64,000 nt of DNA from Branchinecta lynchi (taxonomy: Eukaryota > Arthropoda > Branchiopoda > Anostraca > Branchinectidae). The position numbers were made by a program, and so were the translations under genes. This document shows positions 34,408-45,352 of this stretch, piece by piece; positions within the stretch are counted from its first letter, which is position 1, and each line of letters begins with the position of its first letter. The notes beneath the pieces are model-generated. The model did no database searches. It was given only the letters and a program-made list of their open reading frames with translations, and was not told the origin of the DNA. The stretch spans positions 9,052,001-9,116,000 of the forward strand of contig JAKZAP010000018.1 of assembly GCA_023053575.1 (NCBI GenBank), given 5' to 3'.

Positions 34408-34437
<30 letters not shown>

Positions 34438-34438
34438 C
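34408..34438. repeat. (GATT)n microsatellite
   Basis: About seven GATT repeats beside a minus-strand element end. Confidence 0.9.
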
Positions 34439-34556
34439 GTACATATTTTATGTTTAACTGATAACTCCGAGTTTGAACTTATTCTGAAAAGGGAAGAAGT
34501 TGCGCGCCCTAGCCTACCGAGCGAGCACATAATTTTCCGGTCCGATTTCGTTTTTT

Positions 34557-35805
34557 ATGGCACTTGCCCTTCGGCCAAGTGCCATATAGCGATCGCAATT
34601 TCTGTCCGTCCGTCGGTCTGTCGGTCTGTCCAGGTTTTGCTAGTTCGGGCACTTCCAGATAAGCTAGGACGATAAAACTTGGCAGGCATATCAGGGACCC
34701 CAAATGATTAAGTTTGAAATAGTCACTTCCCCGATCCGAGCACCGTGGGGGGAGTGGAGGGAGGGGGAATCCGGAATCTTGAGGTATTTTTAACTTTTGA
34801 ACGGGTGATCGGATCTCGATGAAACTTGATATTTGGAACGACCTCATGCCTCAGACGACCCACTTAAAATCCGGACCGGATCCGGTGACTTTTGGGGGGA
34901 GCTGGAGGAGGCAACCGGAAATCTTGGGAAACGCTATGAGTGGAGGGATCGAGATGAAACTTGGTGGGAAGACACCTAGCAAACACTAGATACATCATTG
35001 ACATAACCGAGCCGATTCGGGCACTGTGGGGGGGGGGAGTGGAGGGAGGGGAATCCGGAATCTTGAGGTATTTATAACTTTTGAACGGGTGATAGGATCT
35101 CGATGGAACTTGATATTTGGAAAGACCTCATGCTTCAGACGACCTACTTAAAATCCGGACCGGATCCGGTGACTTTTGGGGGGAGCTGGAGGGGGCAACC
35201 GGAAATCTTGGGAAACGCTATGAGTGGAGGGATCGAGATGAAACTTGGTGGGAAGACACCTAGCAAACACTAGATACATCATTGACATAACCGAGCCGAT
35301 TCGGGTACTGTGGGGGGAGTAGAGGGAGGGGGAATCCGGAATCTTGAGGTATTGTTAACTTTTGAACGGGTGATCGGATCTCGATGGAACTTGATACTTG
35401 GAAAGACCTCATACCTCAGACGACCACTTAAAATCTGGACCGGATCCGGTGACTTTTGGGGGGAGCTGGATGGGGCAACCGGAAATCTTGGGAAACGCTA
35501 TGAGTGGAGGGATCGAGATGAAACTTGGTGGGAAGACACCTAGCAAACACTAGATACATCATTGACATGACCGAGCCGATTCGGGCACTGTCGGGGGAGT
35601 GGAGGGAGGGGGAATCCGAAATCTTGAGGTATTTATAACTTTTGAACGGGTGACCGGATCTCGATGAAACTTGATATTTGGAACGGCCTCATGCCTCAGA
35701 CGACCCACTTAAAATACGGACCAGATCCGGTGACTTTTTGGGGGAGCTGGAGGGGGCAACCGGAAACATTTATTCAAACAATGTTTACAACGGATACGTC
35801 AGCTC

Positions 35806-35836
<31 letters not shown>

Positions 35837-36560
35837 TTTAAAGAATATTTAGCAACCGGAAATCTTGGGAAACGCTATGAGTGGAGGGATCGAGATGAAA
35901 CTTGGTGTGAAGACACCTAGCAAACACTAGATACATCATTGACATAACCGAGCCAATTCGGGCACTGTGGGGGGAGTGGAGGGAGGGGGAATCCGGAATC
36001 TTGAGGTATTTATAACTTTTGAACGGGTGATCGGATCTCGATGGAACTTGATATTTGGAAAGGCCTCACACCTCAGACGACCCACTTAAAATCTGGACCG
36101 GATCCGGTGACTCTTGGGGGAGCTGGATGGGGCAACCGGAAATCTTGGGAAACGCTATGAGTGGAGGGGTCGAGATGAAACTTGGTGGGAAGACACCTAG
36201 CAAACACTAGATACATCATTGACGTGACCGAGCCGATTCGGGCACTGTCGGGGGAGTGGAGGGAGGGGGAATCCGGAATCTTTAGGTATTTATAACTTTT
36301 GAACGGGGGACCGGATCTCGATGAAACTTGATATTTGGAAAGACCTCATGCCTCAGACGACCCACTTAAAATCCGGACCGGATCCGGTGACTTTTGGGGG
36401 GAGCTGGAGGGGAGAACCGGAAATATTGGAAAACGCTATGAGTGGAGGGATCGAGATGAAACTTGGTGGGAAGACACCTAGCAAACACTAGATATATCAT
36501 TGACATAACCGAGCCGTGCCTACTCGTAACAAGTGCCATATGAGCTCGTAGCTCTTGTTT
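34557..36560 (+). repeat. Family C element with six ~281-bp tandem units
   Basis: Left terminus GGCCAAGTGCCATATAGCGA then a GTCCGTCCGTCGGTCTGTCG tract. Internal units, with boundaries near 35015, 35295, 35575, 35952 and 36232, share GGAGTGGAGGGAGGGGGAAT, TTTGAACGGGTGATCGGATC and GATCGAGATGAAACTTGGTG. Right terminus CAAGTGCCATATGAGCTCGT. One unit carries a family B insertion. Repeat units are 280-284 bases and vary by only a few percent, so the array looks recent or homogenised. Confidence 0.9.
35767..35851 (+). mobile_element. Short family B insertion with 11-bp target duplication
   Basis: 85 bases from CATTTATTCAAACAATG through ACGGATACGTCAGCTCTG, a 25-base A run (35812-35836) and TTTAAAGAATATTTA. 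Flanked by GCAACCGGAAA at 35756-35766 and 35852-35862. Insert plus one duplication is 96 bases, exactly the excess of this array unit over its neighbours. Confidence 0.88.
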
Positions 36561-36989
36561 TAATATTTTAGCCGCTAAAACCACTTTCCAAGCGAAAACG
36601 TTTGGCGCTATTCCTGATCCGCTCAGGTTGGTGATGTTGGTTGTGGAGGTGGTGGGTAATGGTATGTGATGGTAATGCGAAATTTTGTTTTTATTTCCGT
36701 CCAGGAAAGAAGTTCACTTTAAAATTCTGAATGCGAAAATTTGCCGAAACATAAAACAAATGACTAAATTACCAAAAAGGGGATCCCGACTCTGTTAACT
36801 GCCTAGGAGTCATAAGTCTCTATGTCCAGGCCTGACCGTGTCATACGTAGCTCCGTTCGAATTTCCGATTTGTAGCAGTTTCCGGTCGAACCATTGATAC
36901 ACCGAGAAACCAAAGGAAATATACTAAATCACCATGTCTTCGTCCATTGATCAACTTGATCCAGAACTTTTGCTTCTATACCCAGTCGA

Positions 36990-37680
36990 GCCTAGTTACA
37001 CAGTTTTCTCCAGATTCCGGCTGAACCCGATCGTAAAACTAACAAGATTTCAGCATTTTCTTTGAATGCTAATTAGTTTCCTTGGTGAGTTGTCCGTTCA
37101 CATATATTCGATGTCGGCCGGAATGCGGCTCAAATTTCCATGGGGGAAGGGGGGAGGGAGAAGTTTTGGCAATTGTTTTTATTCAAGATATTCCAAAACA
37201 TTGAGTAGTGCGATCTCTCTGTCATCTGAACATGGGAAACGTGCTGACTAATTTAGAGTAAGTAGTCCGGTTTCCAGTTTTCTCCGGATTCCGGCTGAAC
37301 TATCCACCCGATCCCAAAACTAATAAGATTTCAGTATTTTCTTTTAGTGTTGACCAGTTTCCATGGTCAGTTGAGTCCGTTCGCAGATTTCGGATTTGGC
37401 TGGATTCCGGCCCAACTGTCCATGGGGTGGGGGGGGAGAGAAGTATTGACAATTTTTTTATTCGGGATATCTCGAAACATTGTGTGCTAAGATCTGTCTT
37501 AGTCCGGTTTCCGTTTTTCTCCGGCTTCCGGTTGAACTATCCATTCAATCCAAAAACTAATAAGATATCAGCATTTTCTTTAGTTGTTGTGCTGATTAGT
37601 TATTAGTCGTCTATCGAGTCCGTCCGCAAACTTTCGAATTCGACCGGATTCCGGCCCAACTGTCCATGGGGGACAAGAAG
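36990..37680. repeat. Tandem repeat, about three ~250-bp units, before the 37774 exon
   Basis: Units share TCTCCGGATTCCGGCTGAAC, CTAATAAGATTTCAGCATTT and CCGGCCCAACTGTCCATGGG. Related in style to the GGATTCCGG units of family A. It stops about 100 bases before the exon. Confidence 0.7.
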
Positions 37681-37773
37681 TATTTGTTTTTATTCAGGAT
37701 ATTCCCAACACACGTACTGAATCATTTAGAATTATGTATTGGCAGACCGTATACTCACCTTTTTTCTTTGCAG

Positions 37774-38017
37774 GTGATAGCCCGGATTTTTTATGACGTC
37801 AACCGTTCTTGGTCCGGGAAACTTACGTTACTGGAAATCCGCCGGTCGAATCTTCTCAGCGCCATCCGCGTTCTACAAGAAGAAGAAGATATCAATAAAA
37901 TCACATATTACTTCAGCTACGAGCACTTCTATGTCATTTATTGCAAGTTCTGGGAATTAGATAAGGACCACGATCTGTTGATTGATCGGGAGGATCTGTC
38001 GCGACACAATGAGCATG
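37774..38017 (+). CDS. PPP2R3: PPP2R3 exon: helical core and EF-hand 1
   Basis: Encodes residues 177-257 and the first base of Ala258. Conserved landmarks are VNRSWSGKLT, the acidic EEEDIN turn and FSYEHFYVIYCKFWELD. A canonical 12-residue EF-hand loop, DKDHDLLIDRED (residues 239-250, bases 37960-37995), has Asp at positions 1, 3, 5, 9 and 12. The position-12 Asp in place of Glu is usual for this family's first EF-hand. The acceptor follows a T-rich tract ending TTTGCAG; the donor is GTAAGC. A ~250-bp tandem repeat ends about 100 bases upstream of the acceptor. Confidence 0.97.
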
Positions 38018-39159
38018 GTAAGCTTTTTCTTGTCTTTGTTGAATCTTCTTAGAATCCCCTTGTCGGAATCTTTTCTTAGAATGCGTGTTTGCGTGTGTGG
38101 AGGGCGACAGTAATATCTGAAACAGAGCAAAATAACACTAGGGAATAGCCGAGGGAGTAGAGCCAAGACCTATGCTTTGCAAACGGGTTTATACTTGTAG
38201 CGCCGCCCACTACGCTTGCGGCATTTAAAGGGAGACAGACTTGCGGATTTGAAATTTCCAGTAAAGTAAAGGTGCGGTCTGCACATACCTAGGAAACAAT
38301 GAAGGCTGTATAATTTTGTTACAATGTTCAGAATATGAAGTTGTCGGAACAAGCGTTGGTGAACGACTGAATGAGTTTCAGTAGGGACGTTCTCTATCGC
38401 TAGTAGTGTTAGTATCGCTGCTATTGAGTGTGTGTCACTTTTGCAAGTCTTGGCGCTACTCGCTAGTGTTTTTTTCCTCTGCTTTGAAATGGATCTAGCT
38501 TGCACCCCTAAGTGATGATGATGATGACATTCTATATACGCACTAGAAAGTGGAAAGAGTGCATTATAAAAGAGGATAATGAGAAATACACAAAAATGAA
38601 CAAACAAACAAACACAGAAAAAATAAAAAGGGAAAAATAAAATCTCGACTTTCTCCATTGTTTCGTTTTGTGCCTACGATTTTTTAGCTCTTTTTCGGCC
38701 GTGCCGAGTTTTGCCCGTCACAAAACGCAAAGTTTGCCGGAATGTTCAACGTTTGCTGACACCTCTTTCACACAGCCTTCTGTTTTTGACTGCTTTTATT
38801 TGCTTAGTTTCTCACTTTTTATCCACGGCACGTTCAGTTTTCAAATGTTTTGCGCTCAGCCGCCGCGTCGGAGAGCAGGAAGTCTGGATAGAATCGACAC
38901 ACGACATCAGGAAAATCGCGAATTTTAGGTGGAAAGTAATGGTATTTCCGGAAATACTTTTTCGGACCCATTTCATATATCATTTCTAGTAAGAGTTGTG
39001 CTTTAAGGGCAAGGACGTGGAGGTCCTGGGCGATGAACGATAACTGTGCGCAAGGGTCAGATGGTAAACGATTTGCAGATACGCGTGAATCCCTGAAACG
39101 ATGAGGAAGATAGAAATTTACAATATTTGAAATAGAAAGTCCTGATATGTTTTAAACCT
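38018..39159. other. Start of intron 4, nothing recognised
   Basis: A 162-codon minus-strand frame (38170-38658) has a hydrophobic start but no family I know; part is low-complexity (GATGATGATGATG). Not called as a gene. Confidence 0.35.
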
Positions 39160-39486
39160 ATATTCAAATAAAGTATACAACGGTTAAGTCAGCTACGATT
39201 CTTCATCAGCGATTTTTCGGCCGTTCTTGGCAGGGGTCCTGGTCTGTCGATCTTCTGGGTCAACGTCGGGGAGACACTGTAATAAGGTTTGTTTTCTTCC
39301 CTGACGTTGACCTAGAAGACCTGTAATAAGATTTGTTTTCTTCCCTGACGTTGACCTAGAAGACCTGTAATAAGGTTTCTTTCCTTCCCCGACGTCCCAG
39401 AAGATTGACAGCCTGACGACGACCCTTGCCAAGAAGGGCTGAAATATAAGCTGACGTATCCGTTGTATACTTTATTTGAATATATG
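39160..39486. repeat. Family B fold-back, long form
   Basis: Left arm ATTCAAATAAAGTATACAAC, TAAGTCAGCTACGATTCTTC, CGGCCGTTCTTGGCAGGGGT. Right arm CCTTGCCAAGAAGGGCTGAA, AGCTGACGTATCCGTTGTAT, ACTTTATTTGAATATA. The centre repeats TAATAAGGTTTGTTTTCTTC and TGACGTTGACCTAGAAGACC two to three times. Confidence 0.82.
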
Positions 39487-39504
39487 TTTCACAGTCAGCT
39501 TAGG

Positions 39505-39690
39505 CTCATTTATTTATTTAGTGTTACATTTAGCGTTAAGCTTTTAGCTTGTCGCCATGACTTACAGAAGTACAAACGGATTACATATACTTCACACACA
39601 GAAACTGATACACTACAAAAGTAAACAAATTTTCAAACTACAAAAGCAACTTAGTAAAATGGGGTAAAACATAGAGTGTTTTAAATGTTT
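39505..39690 (-). repeat. Possible retroposon 3' end
   Basis: TTTATTTATTTAGTGTTACA followed by A-rich, gene-poor sequence; in style an inverted LINE/SINE 3' end. Confidence 0.35.
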
Positions 39691-39699
39691 TCGTCCGAG

Positions 39700-40275
39700 A
39701 ATGCCAAAATTTACGGAAAGGTTGCAGAAAGAGCTAGAACAAAAGCTATTTTACAGGTTACCAAGTTCTGAAATGTTGCCACACTGCAAGTCGCGGAAAT
39801 TCTGCAAGATTTGCAATAAAGTAAACAATTTTGTGTTTACTTTTTGCCGAAGAGAGCCGCACGAGGCTGAGAAACGTCGAGACGGGTTTGTAGTCTGTGA
39901 GAAACCCAGCCGGGTTTCAAAGGATGTTCGATTCTTGATCGGGTACTGGAACAGAAAGTGTTGCCTCGTTTTTGTTGCACGCTGCACGTCCACTTCTCGG
40001 CCGTTCTGCTAAATGGAGTTTTTGCACTGCAGTGCTTCCGAGGAAGACGGGAATCACGGATCTCGAGAATTGCGGACTTGCTCACAGACCAAGTCCGTGC
40101 TTCCCTGCAAGGTGCAGCTTCAATCGAGAAGAGATCTTGCAGGCACCGAATCCAAAAACGCAGCTTTCCAGAAGCAAAGAGGTGTTGCAGCAACGATGCG
40201 GCATCACTGTTACAACAAAAACGGGGCTTGTATCTACTGCATGGTCTCGCCATGTGTGTCCTGATGTGTACGTGA
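39700..40275. other. GC-richer block open on both strands
   Basis: Overlapping frames of 103-138 codons on both strands (39701-40012 +, 39837-40253 -, 39972-40358 +). None resembles a known family. It could be a fragment of a coding element or chance openness from higher GC; I call no gene. Confidence 0.4.
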
Positions 40276-40839
40276 CTTCAACATTTGAGTCCTACACTTT
40301 TAAAATTAATTTCAAAAGTTTTTTCTGGCTTATTGGTCACGGTACAAGTCCCTTGTAAGTAAATAGTATTTATTACCCATCTTTTTTACTTAGAACAAAA
40401 CGAAGTAAAGAAGAAAATAGAGAAAAGATGAGAAATTTAAGGCACAAGACAGATACAAACACATGACATTTTACATAACAGTTACGCAGTCAAGAACTAT
40501 AAAAGTCTTTCAGCCAGGGGTGGTTCCATTTTGCTGGAAGTTTTAAATCACCCGATTCACTGCGATATTGGGGTCCGCAGTCTGGTGTTTGTCAATCATG
40601 GAAGTGTTCCTCGTCCACAAGGGACAACGCAGCAGAAACTTGCAAACCTGAAGTGAAGGGACCTGTGCTTACGTTTTTGGGTCTCAGTTAACAAATTCCA
40701 AAACGGCGCTATATACAAAACATGCGGCAGTGCGACAGCGTTATACTTATACATGTTCGCGAGATACTTTCGGCATGAAAGGAGTCTACTGGCGACGATA
40801 TACCCATGACCCATGTATAACGCGCCATCTATGTAATAT

Positions 40840-41110
40840 AAGTCAGTAAGTAAGTAAGTAATTTATTTATGAATGAATGAATGAATGATTTTATTAACCC
40901 ATTCTGAACACAAGATGTGACAAAAGAAGGGAAGAAAAAAGAAGAAGAAAAAAAGGAAAAGCGAATCACACTAAACTAACAAATAAACAAAGAACTAGCA
41001 CAACTAGCCTACTCTATAGCCCGTACCGTGACCGTGACTACTCTATAGCCCGCCATTTTGAAAAAGCGGAGTAAATGAAAGAAAATAAATAAGACACATA
41101 CACACAGAGA
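40840..41110 (-). repeat. Nested retroposon 3' ends with TAAG and GAAT tails
   Basis: TAAGTAAGTAAGTAATTTAT (40845-40868) and GAATGAATGAATGATTTTAT (40871-40895) are inverse tails. 41035-41110 (CCCGCCATTTTGAAAAAGCG, GAGTAAATGAAAGAAAATAA) is the inverse of the LINE end at 24720-24770. Confidence 0.6.
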
Positions 41111-42311
41111 ATGGGTGTATCTGCTACTTTACTTAACTGTTGTGCATTCTTCATTATGACAGTATAGATCAAAACTGGTAGGAGCTCAGCAGGCATTGGG
41201 CCCATTGCCTATAACCCCAATCTGGAATTCAAAATCATCCGTCACCTCAGTAGTTGATTCAGTGACGATCGCCGGAAAAAAACTAATTTCATCTTATGGC
41301 CTATTTGGGATGGCGTTATTAACCTTGCGAAAAGCCACTGGTAATGAAATTAGACGGTTGATTGCTGGTGGCAAGGAATTGCTGAATGCCGTGTGTCTAT
41401 GCAGCTTCAACTGGCCACTTTGACTTTGAGAATATTAAAATTCCGCACGCGACTCGTTATCGCTCATATGTGATGGGCTGACGCGTGACATTTCTTCATA
41501 TCTTACACTGGCTCTGAAGTCGACAATAGAGCTTTAAACTTTCTAGAATAGAATATGTTCTTAGTTAGCTCCGAGGTTAGTTCTCCGTCTTTTTGTACGT
41601 TTGTGCATTATGATAGATAGATAGATAGATATATTTATTAATTGCTAAGCAGCCCGAGGGTCATGGCAACAAAAAATCACATACTAGAAGAAAACGCACA
41701 AAAGAAAATAACAACACAAACAAGAGAAAAGCGCCTCCTTAATCTTTCTCTTCTCTAATAACCATTTTCAATATTTCTTTATTATTTCCCTAATCCAAAA
41801 ATCTACTTCTATGTTCCATGGCTGTCCTCAGGAATCACCCCAATCTCTGAATCGTAGTAAAATATTAATTCCTAACAACTTTAATTAGCCATTCTTCATC
41901 AAATGATGGGCAGTAAATCTGTAAAATCAAATGCACAGTTGCTTCCTTTAGGCTTTGCATCGAGGCGACTTGGCGAAAGTTTGAAAGCACGAACTCGCCG
42001 TTAGAATAGAAGGGATTTTGGTTACAATGGTTATTAATAGAGAATATATAGTATAGAAATTCGGAGCGAAAGGTAAAACAAAAATCAAAGCTACTTCTCC
42101 GTTACTGTTGTATTTGGCTAAGGATTAAGGTTCGCTTACATGCCGGCGTAATCGCTCTTTTCCAGTTCAGCGCTCAAAGCGGATGAAAGATTGGAAACGC
42201 CATCCCGAGTTGACGCGTAAAACTCGTCACACAAAAAAAGTCTGAAAACCTAAGAATTGGTATTCAGCCTTGAAAAAAAGAAGAAATGGTCTGCGAGTAA
42301 TATAACCGTCA
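41111..42311. other. Intron 4, unrecognised, with GATA microsatellite
   Basis: A GATAGATAGATAGATATATT tract near 41611-41634 followed by sequence typical of an inverted retroposon end. Nothing else supported. Confidence 0.4.
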
Positions 42312-43299
42312 TGTCGAGCGTGTTCCATCCTACGTACCATGGTTACTACGCATGAGTCATGCATTCTGTATTTTTGCCGTCAAGGCTGGAACGATTTTTC
42401 TATTTTCTAGCAGAATATCATGCCACGGGCGAATCCGACCAATCACGTTTGTTAAGATGATGGACGAGTGGAGGCGAGGTTTAATGAAGATAAGGCTCCT
42501 GGGGTGTGGGCTGAAGACATTCTGACACCGTAGGTGCCCACTAGCCCCAGGACCAGTCAGGAAACCGTACAAAAGAGACAAGGGAAAGTCTCAGGGAATT
42601 GTATAGCTCAGCAGCAGTCAATCCAGAAATCACTAATCAAGCTGGTTCACACATCCTAGCGAAGCTGGAATTCACATATCCAGTCAAGCCCGAGGCCTAC
42701 TAGCCGAGATGGACCATAACGTCTATAGTTAATTTATCTATGTAAATCGTGTACAAGAGTGTGACACATATAATATAGCACTAATGGGTCCCTAACTAAA
42801 TATGTAAACTGGTCCTTACCATAAATTATAATACAGAGTAACGGAGGTCTTACTCCGACCAAGGATGAAAGAGAACTACTTTTGGCTGCCGATTCATTAC
42901 GCAGCCAAAATACTTAGAATGAAATGGATCAAAGCCTGACCTCGGATTAGCGAGCAGCTAACTGAAGCTAGGATAAAGACCGAGTGACCTATTGTCACGA
43001 TGCCGGGAAACTAATGATGGTGATGGAAACCGAAGAGATATATAGAAAAGTAGGCGATAGATGGAGGGAATAACTAGGAGGACTATTGCAGAGCAAAGTG
43101 CTATGGGATGTCTCCATAACACGTTACAGAGATCCGGAGTTACTATGGTTACTACGCTCCCCAGCGTGGTAGCAAATAGTTATTATTAGTTACTATTTCG
43201 AGAAGGTTGGAACGGTCAGCGTAGTAACTTTTGGTGAGGCTAGAACGGAAATAGTAACTAATAGTTACTATTTGTAGAAGGGTGGAACACGCTCGTCAT
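42312..43299. mobile_element. Fold-back element (family F), copy 2, interrupted
   Basis: Left part 42312-42449 (TCGAGCGTGTTCCATCCTAC, ATATCATGCCACGGGC) and right part 43120-43299 (CGTTACAGAGAT, AACTAATAGTTACTATTTG, AGGGTGGAACACGCTCG) match copy 1 at 28797-29316. A 670-base insertion separates them. Confidence 0.8.
42450..43119. mobile_element. 670-bp insertion inside family F copy 2
   Basis: Flanked by CACGTT at 42444-42449 and 43120-43125, a 6-bp duplication of a sequence single in copy 1. The interior has no motif I recognise and no long frame. Confidence 0.65.
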
Positions 43300-43434
43300 A
43301 ATCTGAAGACCTATTTTTGGCGAAGAGTTTCAGGCGTCAGTTTGGAGTAGCGTGTCCAATCGTACTTGGTCCACTAGGAGCGCTCCACTGGAAATCGTGA
43401 ACTTCTTTCTAGCTTATTTGGATCTTTTTCAATC

Positions 43435-43975
43435 AATCAGTCATTCAAGTTTATTATCCAAATAGCTTACAGCTACAAGTGAAGTGCAATATTTACGAAA
43501 TACACCGACCCGAAACAAATTAACTAATACTCTTACAAGATACGGCCAGAAATAAATGGTCGGATGAAACAGCGCAAAAATTGGGCAGAAGAATTAGCAG
43601 ACTATGGAGAAAACGGATTGCCAGTATTCCTCTCGGACCGACGCACAGAAGACGGATCTTGGTCTAATGAAAACCTAAACCTCTCTAGACTTGGAAGCGC
43701 AGAAGCTCTATACGTTAAAAATTACGATGTACCCAATTATGATAATTCGCACACGCCTATATTGTCAAAAAGTTCGTGTTTAGCGCGTAATTTCTCTCGT
43801 TACCTCTGGCCCAGACGCCATCTTTCCATTGTTTCATAGTCATGGTCACTGTAAATTACGGGGTGATGAATCTGAAACTTCGTGGGGGGGCGTCTATTTG
43901 AGTACCGTATTACTTTTATCACACATTGAGAGGTCACGATTGCATTATAATAATAATAATAATAATAATATAATT
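43435..43975. other. Retroposon 3' end and AAT microsatellite
   Basis: AATCAATCAGTCATTCAAGT then TTTATTATCCAAATAG looks like an inverted LINE 3' end. A 91-codon frame (43564-43839) has no recognised motif. An (AAT)n tract lies at about 43949-43971. Confidence 0.4.
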
Positions 43976-44650
43976 GCAAAAATAAGACTTTCTCCTCTAT
44001 AAATTTCTCGGGACACTTTACACACTAAATTGAATTTCAGCCAGGTGATAGTCGACACCTGCTTTGAATTGGTTGATATTTTCAGCATTTACAACACATT
44101 TCTGGGAGATTATTCCAATATTTTACTATTCGGTTTCTAAATCATATTTTAGAAATATTATATTATAGAGAACATTTGATTCAGATTACTATGTTAAGTA
44201 TGAAAATGTGCAAACTTTCAGTCTTAACGATTGAAATCATAAGAAATATAGAAATTATTTCTAGAAGATATATGTATACAGTTGTATATAAATTGTATAT
44301 TACAACCGTGTTTCGGCAAAACGCCCTAAGTAGAGATAGGGCGTTTTGGCGTGAATGACGGATTTTGACGCTAGATGGCCTCCTCTACAACTTTCTGTTG
44401 AAATCGTAGAGCTCGCGCTCTAAATGACAAAAATGTCATGTGGCAGAAGCGCCCTAACTCTTAAAGGATTTTACAGTGTTCGATGCAAAACGCCCTATCT
44501 TAACTTAGGTCACTACTGCGAATAATCATTCTCTGTTTGCTGCCCCAAGTTAAGATAAGGCGTTTTGCCGTGAATTAGGAGGCTGAAGGAATTAGATAGG
44601 GCGGTTTTGGAGTCATAGATAGGGCAGATAGCCGTGAATTCTGGTACCAA

Positions 44651-45352
44651 GTGACGGAAATTCTTGAAGCTGAAATAGTCCAAAATAATACGATGAACAA
44701 AGTAGAGAATTTCTACGATCTCGATCAATATGTTCATATCATTGAAAAGTCTCGGAAGTTCACCTCCACAAACGTCTTGAATTCAACCAGTTTTATGAGT
44801 TTTCGAAACTAGGAAAACCGTCTCTTAAGGAAACTTCTGAGATGAAGGTTTTAGAAGCGCGGAGAGATTCCATGGAAATTTTGGGAAACGGTCTTAAATC
44901 CATGCCGAACTCAAGGAATGCAACATGTTCGGGAAAAAAAAATACCCTAAAAACTCATAGGATTATCAAGAAGGGGTTTGATGCGTTCCGGTTCCAGAGT
45001 TCTCCTCGTGGAATCTCACTGGAAAAGAAGAAAGACTTGGAAACTCTACTTAAATTTATGCCACAAAAGAGGACGATCCGCCAATTTTACGAGTCACTAC
45101 AGCGTAAAAAGTTTCTCCGTATAAAGATTAAAGTTAACTGCAGTATTTGCTACTCGGATTCATCTTATCACTATTTGGTATTAATCTTATCTGCATAGAG
45201 ATAAGGGTAATCCGAGTAGCGAATACTGCAGTTAACTTTAATCTTTATACGGACAGACTTTTTACAGTGTAGTAGTGACCGAAAATGTTGCTGACCTTGA
45301 AATCAACCGTGAAGACGATGCATCCGCAGCGGGAGACGATGAAAAAGATTAG
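44651..45352 (+). pseudogene. Transposon-encoded protein remnant, frameshifted and MITE-split
   Basis: Three pieces of one protein tail. The first frame begins around 44651 (VTEILEAEIVQNN) and breaks at a TAG near 44811. A shifted frame carries LGKPSLKETSEMKVLEARRD, through SPRGISLEKKKDLETLLKFM, to RQFYESL. The last piece (45270-45352) reads ENVADLEINRED with an acidic end before TAG. The region between FYESL and the acidic tail is a 170-bp MITE. The basic GISLEKKKDLETLL segment next to an FYESL end resembles C-terminal regions of proteins carried by animal DNA transposons; I cannot name the family. There is no start codon, so the 5' part is missing too. Confidence 0.55.
45100..45269. mobile_element. 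170-bp hairpin MITE (family N), copy 1
   Basis: Left end CAGCGTAAAAAGTTTCTCCG, right end on the reverse strand CACTGTAAAAAGTCTGTCCG; the arms stay complementary over about 70 bases (GATTAAAGTTAACTGCAGTA). Flanked by TA at 45098-45099 and 45270-45271. Confidence 0.88.

Noticed and set aside
34433..36584. Gene content in the family C array
   Set aside because: Frames repeat with the array and contain no conserved motif; better explained as repeat sequence.
38170..38658. 162-codon minus-strand frame with hydrophobic start
   Set aside because: No motif, includes a GATGATGATG tract read as His repeats, and lies in intron sequence; not supported as a gene.
39837..40358. Overlapping frames on both strands
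   Set aside because: Openness on both strands fits local GC content; no recognisable product. Kept only as a described block.
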